NCBI RefSeq assembly: GCF_000203795.2
Contig: NW_006281102.1
Coordinates: 104,567 to 168,566 of the forward strand
DNA: 64,000 bases
Reading direction: 5' to 3'
Source of the DNA: Batrachochytrium dendrobatidis JAM81
Taxonomy: Eukaryota > Chytridiomycota > Chytridiomycetes > Rhizophydiales
A program made the translations under genes and the position numbers. The notes below the pieces were generated by a model. That model worked only from the letters and a program-made list of their open reading frames with translations, searched no databases and was not told the origin of the DNA. Of this stretch, positions 11,790 to 24,632 are shown piece after piece (the stretch's first letter is position 1; each line of letters starts with the position of its first letter).

Positions 11790-12246
11790 ATGGGTCGAAG
11801 GAAAACTCCTGTTGCTACTTCTACTCGAATGAGCGGCTCTACTCTTCATGTCTTGAAGCCAGCCATTCACTCAAAGCCAATCACTCATTCAAAATCAATC
11901 ACTCATTCAAAACCATCAAAACTTTCTACAAAACACTCTCGCAAAACTTGCTTCATTTCAAAGCTTGCTGAACAGAGTTGAGTTGAATGCCATATTACAA
12001 TCTATCATGGCTTGTCTATAACTATGTTTTGTAAATTCATTTCAACTAGAAAAATCATGGAAAACCAAACCGAGCCCAAAAAAAGCATTGGCTGATTGGG
12101 ATGGATTAAAGGCGGCTCTTACTGGAGATATTGATGCTAGCGTGGAATTAACTACCAATTCATCAGCATTGAAAACAGTTGCCAACAGCACAACACAAGT
12201 ATCCCAAAAACCAGTATCTCAAGGTGCTCGCCAGAAACAAAAGTAA
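11790..12246 (+). CDS. small basic protein, possibly SLX9-like
   Basis: Two exons (11790-11976 and 12050-12246, GT-AG, phase 1) give a 127-residue, Lys/Ser/Thr-rich protein starting MGRRKTPVATST. It has a short internal repeat of HSKPITHSK-type units (about residues 29-45) and a conserved-looking centre with TCFISKLAEQ followed by PKKALADWDGLKAALTG. The centre weakly recalls the ribosome-biogenesis protein SLX9/FAM207 (a basic helix, then a short aliphatic motif), but the match is too weak to name it. A nuclear or nucleolar location is plausible from the composition alone. The start codon sits one base after the terminal repeat of the mobile element at 11351-11788, so the 5' leader and promoter would lie within that element unless transcription starts further upstream. 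Another possibility is a lineage-specific protein. Confidence 0.55.
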
Positions 12247-12572
12247 ACATTTGCATATTAACAACTGGATTGAATTAGATTGTATAGCTTACATTTACAT
12301 TTAGTCAACATGATATTAGTCACTTTAGAAAAGTATTAGCACATTCCCAATTCCGTGCCAATCCCATTTCCACCATTCAGATGCACTTGAAAAACACTAT
12401 ATAAGGATATTCTTATACAGTCATGCATGGCCATCATTGCAATTCCTACTGAAATAAACAATTTATACAGATTTGATGTAGAAACAATCAAACGATCTTG
12501 ATCCTTATTAGTATCTTTAACCCTAATTTTATTTCTTACTACAAATACTTTGATCATTCTTGAAAAACACAA
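12247..12572. other. spacer and presumed enolase promoter
   Basis: 326 bp between two rightward genes. It must contain the 3' end of the small basic gene and the enolase promoter. I see no distinctive motif that I can defend. Confidence 0.4.
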
Positions 12573-14692
<2,120 letters not shown>

Positions 14693-15222
14693 ATAAAAAG
14701 AGATATACGCTGCAGCAGAGTGCAACAAGCTTGCTTTGCTTCCACTTTGCAATATTTCTCTTTTTAAGCATCTCAATAGCTTGATTGATTCTAAATGAAT
14801 GTCAAGCTTAATTTGTCCATATAGTGCTTGTCTAATTTTGATTCTAAACAGTGATGAATATATCCGAGTATTTGGATGCTTGAACTTATTATCAATTGTA
14901 AGGCGCTAGTAGTGTAACTAGTCATTCATAGCTCAAATTATGTCATAAATACACTTGAACATACGCATCTAATTTCAGCCAACTATGCTACGCTACAAAA
15001 AATACCTCAACCAACACTTGGATAACAAGATAGATGGAGATCAAGATTGTCTTGTTAAAATATACATGGCATCTACCGTGTCATCAATAGCATTGAGGTG
15101 AATAGCACAGTTTAGTTTAGTTTCATCAATATCCTGTCAAAAGTCTAAACAGTGGTCCATCTAATGCGATGTCAACGCGTTCAATTTATTGATCAATTGA
15201 AATGGGATAAGAAACTTGAGAT
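14693..15222. other. convergent spacer, no gene seen
   Basis: 530 bp between the 3' ends of enolase (+) and the cyclase (-). It is AT-rich and holds both 3' untranslated regions. AATAAA-type strings occur just after the enolase stop (around 14691). I see nothing else. Confidence 0.5.
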
Positions 15223-18200
15223 TTATTGAGGAGGAAGCTCAAATGGAAACCCATCTTTTCCAGTCAGGAAATATGTGGCCATTTTTCCTTTACCCTATAA
15301 TTTCATCAATGCATACATTTGAATCAATACATTTAATGCTCACTAAAAGTAAATGGTTGGATTTGATTGTCAAGATTTACCTTGACGTCAATTTCTCCTC
15401 GTGGAGATGTGTGGTATCCTCCAGCTTCTTTGAGATATGTGTAGGTACTTTGACTGATTTGAATTTTCATTGCTGTAGGAATTCAAGTGCAAAAGTATAC
15501 GATTGTAAAAAAAGTTAGGGTATCACTTTCAAATACATGATACATTGAGTATCCAATCAAAATGTAATATAGTACTTACGTGCTCCAGTAGACTCCATAC
15601 GCGAAGCAGTATTTACAGTATCTCCCTACACATTGAATTGGATCAGTTATAATCGATATCAAATCTTAAATTGCAAGTGCAACTCAAATCTTCCACTTAC
15701 AAAAAGACAATATCGCGGCATTTTAGATCCAACTACACCAGCAACCAAAGGTCCAGAATTCAATCCAATACGAACACGCAGTTTCAAATCTGGGGTTTCT
15801 GAGAATTTAAAAGCATGGACCTTGGAAAGAATATCCAATGCCAATGTCGCCGTTTCTGTTGCGTGACGTTTTCCGTTTTCAGTTGGGACACCTGAAACAA
15901 TCATGTACGAATCACCAATTGTTTCCACCTTGTAAACATCATACTTTTCAATCGTCTCGTCAAATATTTTGTAAATAGCATTGAGAAGTGAAACAGTGGC
16001 AATTGGCGAAACACCCGAACAAAGAGTAGTAAACCCAACCACATCAAGGAAAAAGACGGTTGCAGATTCAAAAGATTGGGGCTGGACGGTTTTTCCTTCC
16101 ATAAGCTGGCTAGAAACACTTGGTGGGAGCATTTGTTGCAAAAGTTCGTCTGTTTTTTGACGAGTAATTCTTAGTTTGGAAATCAATCCTTCCAGCTCCT
16201 TTTTCTTGGCTTCGTCCTTTTCAAATGCCTCTTTTTCTTGACGAACTTCTTCAGTGAGATCGCGTGCAATACCAGTAAACAAATGCTGGCCATCTTCCTT
16301 GACTTCAGAAACAGATAATAAAAGCGGAAACACGCCATCATCTTTTCGTTTACCAAAGACTCGACGACCCATTCCAATCACCTTTTTAATCCCAGTAGTC
16401 AGATAATTGTTGAGGTATTCGTCATGTACACTTGCATAGTTTTCTGGCATAAGCATTTTGATATTTTTCCCAATTACTTCGGCAGACTTGTAGCCAAAAA
16501 TCTTTTCAGCAGCACAGTTAAATCGACAGATAATGCCTGTTGTATCGATATTAATAATGCCATCATCAACCGTCTCAAGAACACTATTCAAGATACGACG
16601 CTCAACAAGCATGCGCAATTCAGTGTCATGGATCGCCTCCTCCATTGCAATTTCTTTATCTTGAACATCAATCATGAACTGAATTTCCTCTTGATGATCT
16701 GCATGAAGTTTTTCCAACTCCAATTGATGTTGCTCGGCCAATTCAGCCATACGCGCTTCCACCGATCGCTCGCACTCGTAGAGCTCTTGCTGAAGTTTAC
16801 TCGTCACAGCATTTTTGGCTTCGGTATGTTTTGAAACCATTGCTCCAATTGACCCTATTTGATTATTGACTTTGAAATTTCCAGAATATTCTCCATCATC
16901 GTCATCAAATCGAGAAGATAAAAGTGAGTTTGCTCCAGCACTACGGTTAGAGCTCATTATTACTGATTGTAAATTTTGGTTTAGGTTGCGCGGAGATAGA
17001 GAGTATGACATCTGACTTCCATCCAAATCAGATGCAGCATCGTCCATAGAAGTGATTGATCCAGATCGCGACACCCGCTTGCTACCTGCATTTGACATGG
17101 GAGCAGATCCACCGTTTTGACTGGCAGATTTGTAAGTCTTTAACAATCTCACTTTTTGCTCTTGTTGAATTTTCATCTGCCTTATAGCAATTCGATGAGT
17201 CTGCTTGAGTCGCTTGGTCTCGGCTTGATGAGTAGCAACCATTGATTTGAGCTTATTATCTTCATGCTGGGCAAGCAACCGTTCCTTTTCCGCGCGAAGC
17301 TCAAGAGATTGAGATACAGCAAGCTCATCTATCGTAAGAGTATTTAGACTTTTCACGCTATGAACTTCATCAAAACATTTTATGCTCAAATCAAATCGTT
17401 CCTTGGCGTGACGGTGTTCAATGCGATGTACTTCGCGAAGCTGGTCGTTGATTCTTTTGTTGAGGTTGATTTGGTGAGTTTGCCTTGTTTGAAGTTTTTT
17501 GAGCAAACTGGATCTTTTTTCATGCTAAACATATTACATGAATAAACAATTTGGAATTGACAAAGTGTTGAGTAAATATCCAAACCATAACAGTGGCATT
17601 CAGTTTCATGACAACAGAATACACGTGGCATACCAATTGCTGCATGGCTTCCATTTCACCCAAAGCACGTTCATGAAACTGTGCTCGATTTTGGGCTTTG
17701 GCCAATTCCTCGCACTGCATCTCCTGAATTTTTTCCATGTGTTGTACAAGAGCTTCAAATTCCTCACGCTTGTCATTACGAGCAGTACGAATCACCTGTG
17801 CTGCTTTTGCTGCTGCTTCCTGTCGCAAAATAATAAGATCTCGACGCTTGGTTTCACGGATAAGATTGCGCTGCACTCGTTTGGCTTCTTTACGATCCAT
17901 ACGTGCTTTTATTTTTTTTTGAAACGCAATGTTCATTTCTGAAAGCTCCATTGCCTATATGACACATGTGTTATTGGATTAATAAATGAAACTGAAGTGT
18001 ATTGATAGACGATGCTAGAAAAATAAAACACACGGTTCAAGCCAACACAACTAATGGTTAAATTCATGGATAAATACTGTATATTCAGTCCATAGTGATA
18101 ATGGTTTAAAAGTGAATTTGGATAACCCAGGCCAATGTAGCATCAACACACGGGCTCAAACAAAACAATTTACATGAAATATCACAATAAAATACAAGTA

Positions 18201-19027
18201 TTACACGGATCTTTGAATACAGACTAAATAGGATCAAATTGTTCCAGGCATGTAAAAAACAAAGCAGTCGTTTTAAACCATGAAAAAACTCATACCTGAT
18301 AACGTTGGAGTCTTGAAATGTCAATATCGTTTCGACCCATGGTAAATGCCAGATCTTCCTTGCGGCGCACCTCCTGCCCAGCAAGTAGCAGATTGGCTTC
18401 AACTACTTGACACTCGGTTCTCAACTCTTCGATTTCACGAGAGTTGATGGCCCCTCCACGACTGCTGGAATGAAGCGTAGCACTACTGTTGACAGAAGAA
18501 TTACGGCGGGAAAAAAAGCTATTCGAGCTTTCGTCGGTAAACCCTGAACCATCGTCAAGTGTCGTGTCCCCGGATACAACACGAAGACTCGATCTAATGG
18601 ACAAGTCTTTTGTTTGCTCAGATTGAAAGGAAATTTGGCTGGAAGAACTCGGAGTGACAGCATTCTCAGCAGGTATGGGTTCGTTATTTTGAAATGTGGT
18701 GCTGCGACGACCATCAGTTGGTTCAGACATGGTGACAGTGTTTTTACGCGGTTTAGTACCACCACTAAGATTAGTCACATCTCCATCTTGCCTTTTCTTT
18801 GAAGCAAAGGTATATTGTGTTGGTTGTTCCTGATTATACATTTGCTGCCTCGACTGCTGCAAAGAGGGCTGCAAACTGTTTGTCAAGGCATTCGTCAGCT
18901 TGGTGGTAGAATGCTCAGATCTGGGTATGGCTCGATTTAATAAACATTTTTGACGTCCTTGCTCTGGTATAAAAACCTTTTTTTCTGTATTGTTCCCTGT
19001 AGTCTCTAGCTGCTGAAAGGCTGACAT
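15223..19027 (-). CDS. PAS-domain guanylyl cyclase (class III, cytosolic)
   Basis: Makes cGMP from GTP. Six exons fit in phase: 18296-19027, 17634-17954, 15701-17524, 15580-15625, 15381-15472 and 15223-15294, giving 1028 residues. Order: a Ser/Gln-rich N-terminus (1-230), long basic coiled coils (about 245-430 and 580-660), a PAS domain (about 665-775, with ETVDDGIINID and NCAAEKIFGY), a linker helix ending LLQQMLPPSV, and a class III catalytic domain (about 835-1010). Metal-binding aspartates lie in FFLDVVGFT and ETIGDSYM. The purine-specifying positions are Glu (KVETIGD) and Cys (RYCLFGDTVNTASRMEST), the guanylyl pattern, where adenylyl cyclases have Lys and Asp. No transmembrane helix or rhodopsin domain is visible, unlike the rhodopsin-cyclase fusions of Blastocladiomycota. 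The PAS ligand is unknown. cGMP signalling in the zoospore is inference. Confidence 0.93.
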
Positions 19028-19700
19028 GATTCAATTGCTTTTCAACAAAACTACTAGCAAAAGGGGCTGGGCGCAATTTAAAATAACACGACGGTTTTCG
19101 ACAAATTGAATATCAAATGTATATTGCTATCTATGCAGAAACGTATTAAATGTACGATACAATGAGTAAAAAACAAAAGGTTTAACAAAACTGCGCATAG
19201 TATAAATATTCGAGGTTATATTTTTACCAAAAATCCAATGGTGAAAGCAATTTTCATGGTAAAGTTGTTGGATCATCATCCTGTTATCTCCTGTTAGAAT
19301 GCATAAGAGCCCGTATGACGACAAAACTCAGCAATCGTCATTTTTCATCAGATTCAAGACCATTCTAGATACATTTTTAACTAGACAATGTCGTGTTTTT
19401 GTTTAGAATAGTACAAATACGCAAGTGTCATGATTTGTCAAAGTGACATCATACTATTTGATAAATACAGTATTAAAACAGTCTAGTTGTCTTGATTCTA
19501 TTCAATACTGTGCTGTTTCTATTGCCCAAATACGATAATAAATGCGCAAATGTCGAGTGTATATTTGGCTCGGTGTTGTTAGCATTATCATTTAAATAAG
19601 CAATATGCTTTTAAATCATTGTTGCAATAGCAAAATCAAGCTTGAGTATGCGGGCTACTTTTTATTAAAATAAACTCAATCGAGTTGAACATTGCAAGTT

Positions 19701-20090
19701 TGCAGCCGTATCCATTTAAATGGGACATCAAGAGTCGACATAATAAATAGTTGAAATAATTCATATCAAATTTATTGGGCAATGTTGTATCATTTAGACT
19801 CTGCAACAAAGCTACAGATTCATAGATTAAACGTAGCCTGCCAATTGCTCAACAAAACAGCAATGTCGCGAGGCATAAAGCTTTATATTGTTCATTTTGG
19901 ATCCTACTGACAATTACTTGGCATAATAAGGATGGATTGTTTCCCAAATAATTCCAAACACAAACTGACAATGTCTATTCAAGCAGTCAATTTGTAATAG
20001 GAAAGCACAGCGAATATTCAACCATTGTCTATTCCAAAGCAAGACAAATTGCAAGACAAAGGTATTCCATTTTAGGTGAATACGGTGATG
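19701..20090. mobile_element. possible diverged MITE-like copy
   Basis: The left end GCAGCCGTATCCATTTAAAT and the right end TTCCATTTTAGGTGAATACG resemble the two ends of the element at 56674-57027 and lie about 390 bp apart in the right orientation. The interior has no obvious match to the other copies, so this may be an old or different element sharing termini. The remainder of the 1.2 kb spacer 19028-20202, between two leftward genes, shows nothing I can name. Confidence 0.4.
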
Positions 20091-20202
20091 ATGCTACATA
20101 TTGAAGACGCGAGAATAAAAGTAGATGTCTTGAAATACACGAGCTTTATTATCATAAAATAAGTGTGCAAGTGGTAATCGTTGATGCTCAGATATGCCAA
20201 GC

Positions 20203-21600
20203 TTAAAATTTGAGAGAAACGCTACCAACATTGGTACTAGCCTCAATCATACTTGGGTTAGCAGCATCAGGGCTACCAACATGACCAGCTCGAACAACCC
20301 CGAAAAATCCAGTCTTTTCATGATCAACTGTAACATCCTTGCCCTTGACACTAACACTTCCAATAGATGATTCGGCAGTAAATTTACCCACAAACTTATG
20401 AACTCTGCTGGTCGGCATATCAACTACTCGTAGATTGACCTCGCCGGCCTTGGTGGATGCAATCGTTGAAGACCCTTGTTCAGGAGATATGCCTAGACTG
20501 ATCTCTCCAGCTGCTACACTGACGTAAAGACTGTTGTAGTTGGTAACATCTCCTTGCACGTTGCCTGAACCAACTTGAATATTAACGGCTGGACCTTGCA
20601 GCTGAACAGGTGTGTGCTTTTTGTTCAAGAGAGTTGAAATGGATGTATCGAGATGCAGTTCAACACTGCCTGCACCCACTTCAACATCCATCTGCTCTGA
20701 AGCAATCAGATTGGCATCAAGATTTCCTGAGCCAATATGAACACTTCCAGCAATGACAATCACATCATTGATTTTGACATTACCGGCACCGACGTGAATA
20801 CCAATATTGTTAAAGACAGCCTTGTTGGTAGACATGAGTTTTTCAGATCGAGTAAATCCAGTCGGTGTATGCATATATACGTGGCCAGCAGCAACCTTGG
20901 CAAGAATCGATTTTTGGTACTGGGAAATGACATCATCAGCAAGTATGGCAGGAAGAGTAATATCAACAGTCAAACGCAGTTTCTCTTCATGAGGAATTTT
21001 TGGAGGATTGACAACAAGGCGCAATGCATTGTTTACAACAATCGTATCAATATCCAGGTCACCATCAAGGGTTTCTCGAGTATAAGCAAGAGAATACGAC
21101 ATTTTGACATTGTCAGTGTTGGTAGAGTCGGAATCTGTAGTGACAAAGTTGAGGTGAGTTTCCATTCCCTTTGTGAATTCCACTTCCATAGCATTAATAT
21201 TTGGCCAAGCAGTATTTCCAGTACGAACAGTATATGTGGGAACAGCGCTGAAGTTGTTGTGAGTATAATAGCAACCAAACATGATTGCAGTAACAATCTT
21301 GACAAAAATAACAAAGAAGATGAGTTTGCATAGGAAGCGACAGCAGCCGCCTCTGTTTCTACGGCACTTTGTCGATTGTTCTGAGCAATGGCCAGTGCAA
21401 CGAGTTACAGCAGGAGTAGCAGGTGACGAAGTAGCATGTCCGGGGGATTGTAAGTAAGGGTAAAGATAAAGTGGACGGCCAGCAGCATCATACAAAGCGG
21501 GCTGTCGAGCCTGCTTTTCATCCTCAGATGAGTATTGAGGTAGTAAAGGAGCAGATTCCAAGTCGGAATGGGTGTTGTTCATGGTGTCTTGAGGCTTCAT
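20203..21600 (-). CDS. single-pass membrane protein with adhesin-like beta-repeat ectodomain (DUF4097-like)
   Basis: An intronless frame of 465 residues. The first ~75 residues are polar, with prolines and tyrosines (SAPLLPQYSSEDE). A Cys/Arg cluster (about 68-90) precedes one hydrophobic helix (CKLIFFVIFVKIVTAIMFGC, about 90-110). There is no signal peptide, so a type II topology with the C-terminus outside is likely. The rest is beta-rich and repetitive, with recurring turns such as IHVGAGNVKI, VHIGSGNLDA, VEVGAGSVEL, IQVGSGNVQG, SVAAGEISLG and TKAGEVNL at roughly 25-40 residue spacing. This is the pattern of DUF4097/adhesin-like beta-solenoids. The residues 185-230 form a less repetitive linker. 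Function is unknown. A cell-surface or wall-contact role is inferred from the architecture only. An alternative start is Met 7. Confidence 0.75.
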   Translation of the reverse strand: MKPQDTMNNTHSDLESAPLLPQYSSEDEKQARQPALYDAAGRPLYLYPYLQSPGHATSSPATPAVTRCTGHCSEQSTKCRRNRGGCCRFLCKLIFFVIFVKIVTAIMFGCYYTHNNFSAVPTYTVRTGNTAWPNINAMEVEFTKGMETHLNFVTTDSDSTNTDNVKMSYSLAYTRETLDGDLDIDTIVVNNALRLVVNPPKIPHEEKLRLTVDITLPAILADDVISQYQKSILAKVAAGHVYMHTPTGFTRSEKLMSTNKAVFNNIGIHVGAGNVKINDVIVIAGSVHIGSGNLDANLIASEQMDVEVGAGSVELHLDTSISTLLNKKHTPVQLQGPAVNIQVGSGNVQGDVTNYNSLYVSVAAGEISLGISPEQGSSTIASTKAGEVNLRVVDMPTSRVHKFVGKFTAESSIGSVSVKGKDVTVDHEKTGFFGVVRAGHVGSPDAANPSMIEASTNVGSVSLKF

Positions 21601-21675
21601 TGGTAAACTTTTGTTTTTGGATTTTCACGCAAATTGGAACGCTTTTATATTTGGAGTCCATTTTGCCAAGTAAAC

Positions 21676-22406
21676 AATGATTAAATGCTTGTTGCGTTTT
21701 CCACCGGAATTGATTATTTGTTCAATGGACAACATCTGTCGTATGATGCATACACAGTCAAACGATCTTCCTCTACTCATTTGATGTAGCCATGTATTGT
21801 ATAGTCATCAGATTCATTCATTGTAATATGGATATTGTGCTCGACTGCTGTCCAATTACAAGATGCAATTTGCATAAATCGCGACATTCCGACAGCTTCT
21901 GCTTGTTCACAGCCCAATCAGCATCAAACACGATCATCGACCATTCCAACGTGGGAAATTATCCACCAATGAACTGCAAAAATTTAGCTGTGCTAAACCG
22001 CTTATTCAATCACAGTTGTATTTAGAGTGAGATACTGACTTGTGACCGACTTTTGGTTTCAAATAAAAATAATTAAATATTCGCTGTGCTTTTCACTAGA
22101 ATTGACTGCTTCAACAGATATTCTCAATTCAAAACATACTGTCCATCATATGATGCACACAATTAAACTGACTACTATTATCTTCCTTTTTGGTAGTCGT
22201 AGATTGTATAATCGACAAGTTTGAAATCAGATATGTTTGTGCTCTAGCTCAACAAACCAATCATTACACATTTTGGGGATGCAACTATGCATGCCAATCA
22301 CCAGAAACCCAAACTAGCATCAATAATACTCTTTGAAAAGGTTGTTTATTATGTATCTTGTCACTCCTTTTTAGTGTTCCATTTTAGTGAGCACGGCCGT
22401 GGTTAC
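21676..22406. mobile_element. two adjacent degenerate MITE-like copies
   Basis: Two stretches (about 21676-21870 and 22060-22406) share ordered blocks with copies A and B: an AATGATTAAATGCTTGTTG-like block, a TATGATGCAYACA block, a TTTTTGGTAGTC/ATTGTATAAT block and GATATGTTTGTG. The second stretch ends in TTCCATTTTAGTGAGCACGG (right terminal-repeat type). Left ends are not clear. Both are in the same orientation. There is no coding capacity that I trust, although open frames cross the region. Confidence 0.5.
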
Positions 22407-22542
22407 AATATTGCTGTGATTATTAATTGTTTGTTTCGAAACCGGAGCGCTACACTGTTCTTACATATATGTTCAAGCTATGCCTACCATCAACATTCCA
22501 CCATTCTGCTCATTGCGCTTGCCAAATTTATAGAATTTACTT

Positions 22543-23662
22543 TTATACTGAGCAAGCATGCTGAGAGCGAAAATGATCTGGTGATTTTAATGACGATGAG
22601 TCTCGATCTGCCTTTAAGCCAGGTGATGCAGACGATGGTGTTGTCGGTGAATCTAGTTCATTCAATGACAACTGTTTTGAATCGTCTGTCGATTCTCCAA
22701 AGTAGACATTCTTGGCATTAGAGCCACCTGAACGATGTGTATTGCCGCCTCTTGATATCCGATTGTTGAGCTGATCGACAATCATTTGAAAAAGCGTAGA
22801 TTCCGCGTACTGATTCAAGTCATTTTAAATGGAGCAATGTTAGTATGTTTTTATAATGATTGCTTCAAGAAAACCTCTTTACCTGATGAACACCAGCAAT
22901 TGCAAAAACACATTGTTGCAATGCAAATCCACCTGGGAGTGCACCGGGCTGTTTTAGTCCGCCGACGACTACTGACAGTACATATGTAGTGAACGCAGTG
23001 ATATCCAGGATAATCAATACGACAATCAAGATACGGATACGGTTTCCCTGTAAAGAAGTTGTTTTGTATCCACTGATTTCGTTGCTTCTAAGGCTATCCA
23101 TATGCTGCTGAACTCGATTGAAAAGAAAGATGTTTTGGGAAATACCGAAAACCACCACCATGAATGAGTATGCCATTGTGCCATACATGCACCATCGACC
23201 GAAAGGAAGGTTGGGCTGGTTGTAATAAACAATTCCTTCCAAGTACGTTGGGCCTGCAAATACCAAGTGCACAATGACAGCCACAATTTGCACATATGGC
23301 ATGTTTTCCAGTCTGAATACTTTCCATCTGAAGAAGCTACTGTTGAAAATGGACATGATTTCCAGCTGTACAAGATTAAGCAACAGTAATGAGGGGGAAT
23401 AGCACCAGTTTCTCCATGTTTTAAAACCAGGCAATCTATCAGAGTGATATAGGTAGATTGCCTCGACGACTTGCAGTAAAACCGGAAGGAGATTAATCAC
23501 GATTAAAGCAATAATGGCAGGTGTGAATCTTTTAGCTCGCCCCCTTTGAATCAGCTTATGTGCACCATATATTCCTACAAAGAAAGCAAAGACGCTGATT
23601 ACTGCAGAGAAGGTTGGAAACCCCATTTGCAAGACTTGCTCTGGTGGGATTCGTGGAGGCAT
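22543..23662 (-). CDS. seven-transmembrane receptor-like protein
   Basis: Two exons (22883-23662 and 22543-22809, GT-AG, phase 0) give 348 residues. Seven hydrophobic helices can be read: FPTFSAVISVFAFFVGIY; FTPAIIALIVINLLPVLLQV; SPSLLLLNLVQLEIMSIF; YVQIVAVIVHLVFAGPTY; GTMAYSFMVVVFGISQNIFL; IRILIVVLIILDITAFTTYV; and a last one spanning the splice (FALQQCVFAIAGVHQ onward). The loops are short. The C-terminal tail (about 80 residues) is polar, Ser/Asp-rich and presumably cytosolic. The N-terminus is short and without a signal peptide. I do not recognise a named GPCR class: there is no DRY or NPxxY motif. Family and ligand are unknown. A G-protein-coupled role is a guess from topology. Confidence 0.7.
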
Positions 23663-24632
23663 TGCTGGTCAGTGTTGAACTGTTTAGCGAAGATGAAAAT
23701 ATATCTGGTAGGTGCTTTTCGTGTTGAGGCGGAGTTGGTGTCCCTTATAAGGGCTACGTGCAAAGTTGCCGATAAGCGAGTTGTGCAAATACTATCAAAT
23801 TTTGGTGTTCTGTGCAAGTGCAGGCTGGCTCTAGTTGAAGCTGAAACTCTTGATTTCAGCAATCAAGCTAGAGATATGCTACTGATCGTGAAAGTAGGTT
23901 TAATGAAACCTCGAGTATCAACCGAGACCAATGCTGCCAAAAATACTATGGCAAGTCAGGCCAGATGATCTGTATCAGGTATGCAATCAGGCGTTCAAAT
24001 GTTTGCCCAAAGAAATAGCTGAATGTATAAATCCGAGTTCAAGATGCTTCTAATTAAGTCTTATATAGGCACTGACGGAGCAATACAGTTGACGAGTTTA
24101 AAAAGCAAGCACGAGCCACTGTATAGATGATTGATGGATGAAGAATACTGAGTCGATTTATCACAATACCTCAAGTACTGGAAATACACCGACAGAAAAA
24201 AGGCCAAGATGATGTACAGAATAAAGCGACTTGATATAGGTGCAAGAAAAATATGGCATCGCTGTGCTAATAACCAATTTGAGTATTCGAGTTTTGGTGT
24301 TTGCTGTGCAATAACCATCAAAAACTTTGATATGGCGATTACAGCCTGTAAAGGTTGAATTCAGGAATACCGACAGGCTAAAACAAAGCTCAGCCATATA
24401 ATTTTATCCATCTATTTGTGCTCACCTGAGCTAATGACAGCCACGCCCGCATGTATTTTCCAACCCTTTCAATCACTCATTGTATTGAACAAGAACCTTT
24501 TTACTAGACTCGCCCTTAATTCTCTATTTGTCTATTTGATAAGCTTCACCAGCCTCACAGTCCTTAATCCGCCCTTGAAAATTGTGTACACGTTATTCGA
24601 CCAAAAAGATGCTCGTAAAAAATGTTTATCCA
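23663..24632. other. intergenic, no gene seen
   Basis: Upstream region of the seven-helix gene. Open frames on both strands (for example 23546-23968 and 24161-24397) show no family resemblance and overlap each other. I see no RNA gene. Confidence 0.45.

Noticed and set aside
11790..12246. Naming the small basic protein SLX9
   Set aside because: The resemblance is limited to a short basic helix and an aliphatic stretch, so no symbol is assigned.
15580..16060. Adenylyl cyclase as the activity of the PAS protein
   Set aside because: The purine-specifying residues read Glu and Cys rather than Lys and Asp, the guanylyl pattern.
23546..23968. A plus-strand gene encoded in the 140-codon open frame
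   Set aside because: It overlaps the start of the seven-helix gene antisense and shows no domain or codon pattern of its own.
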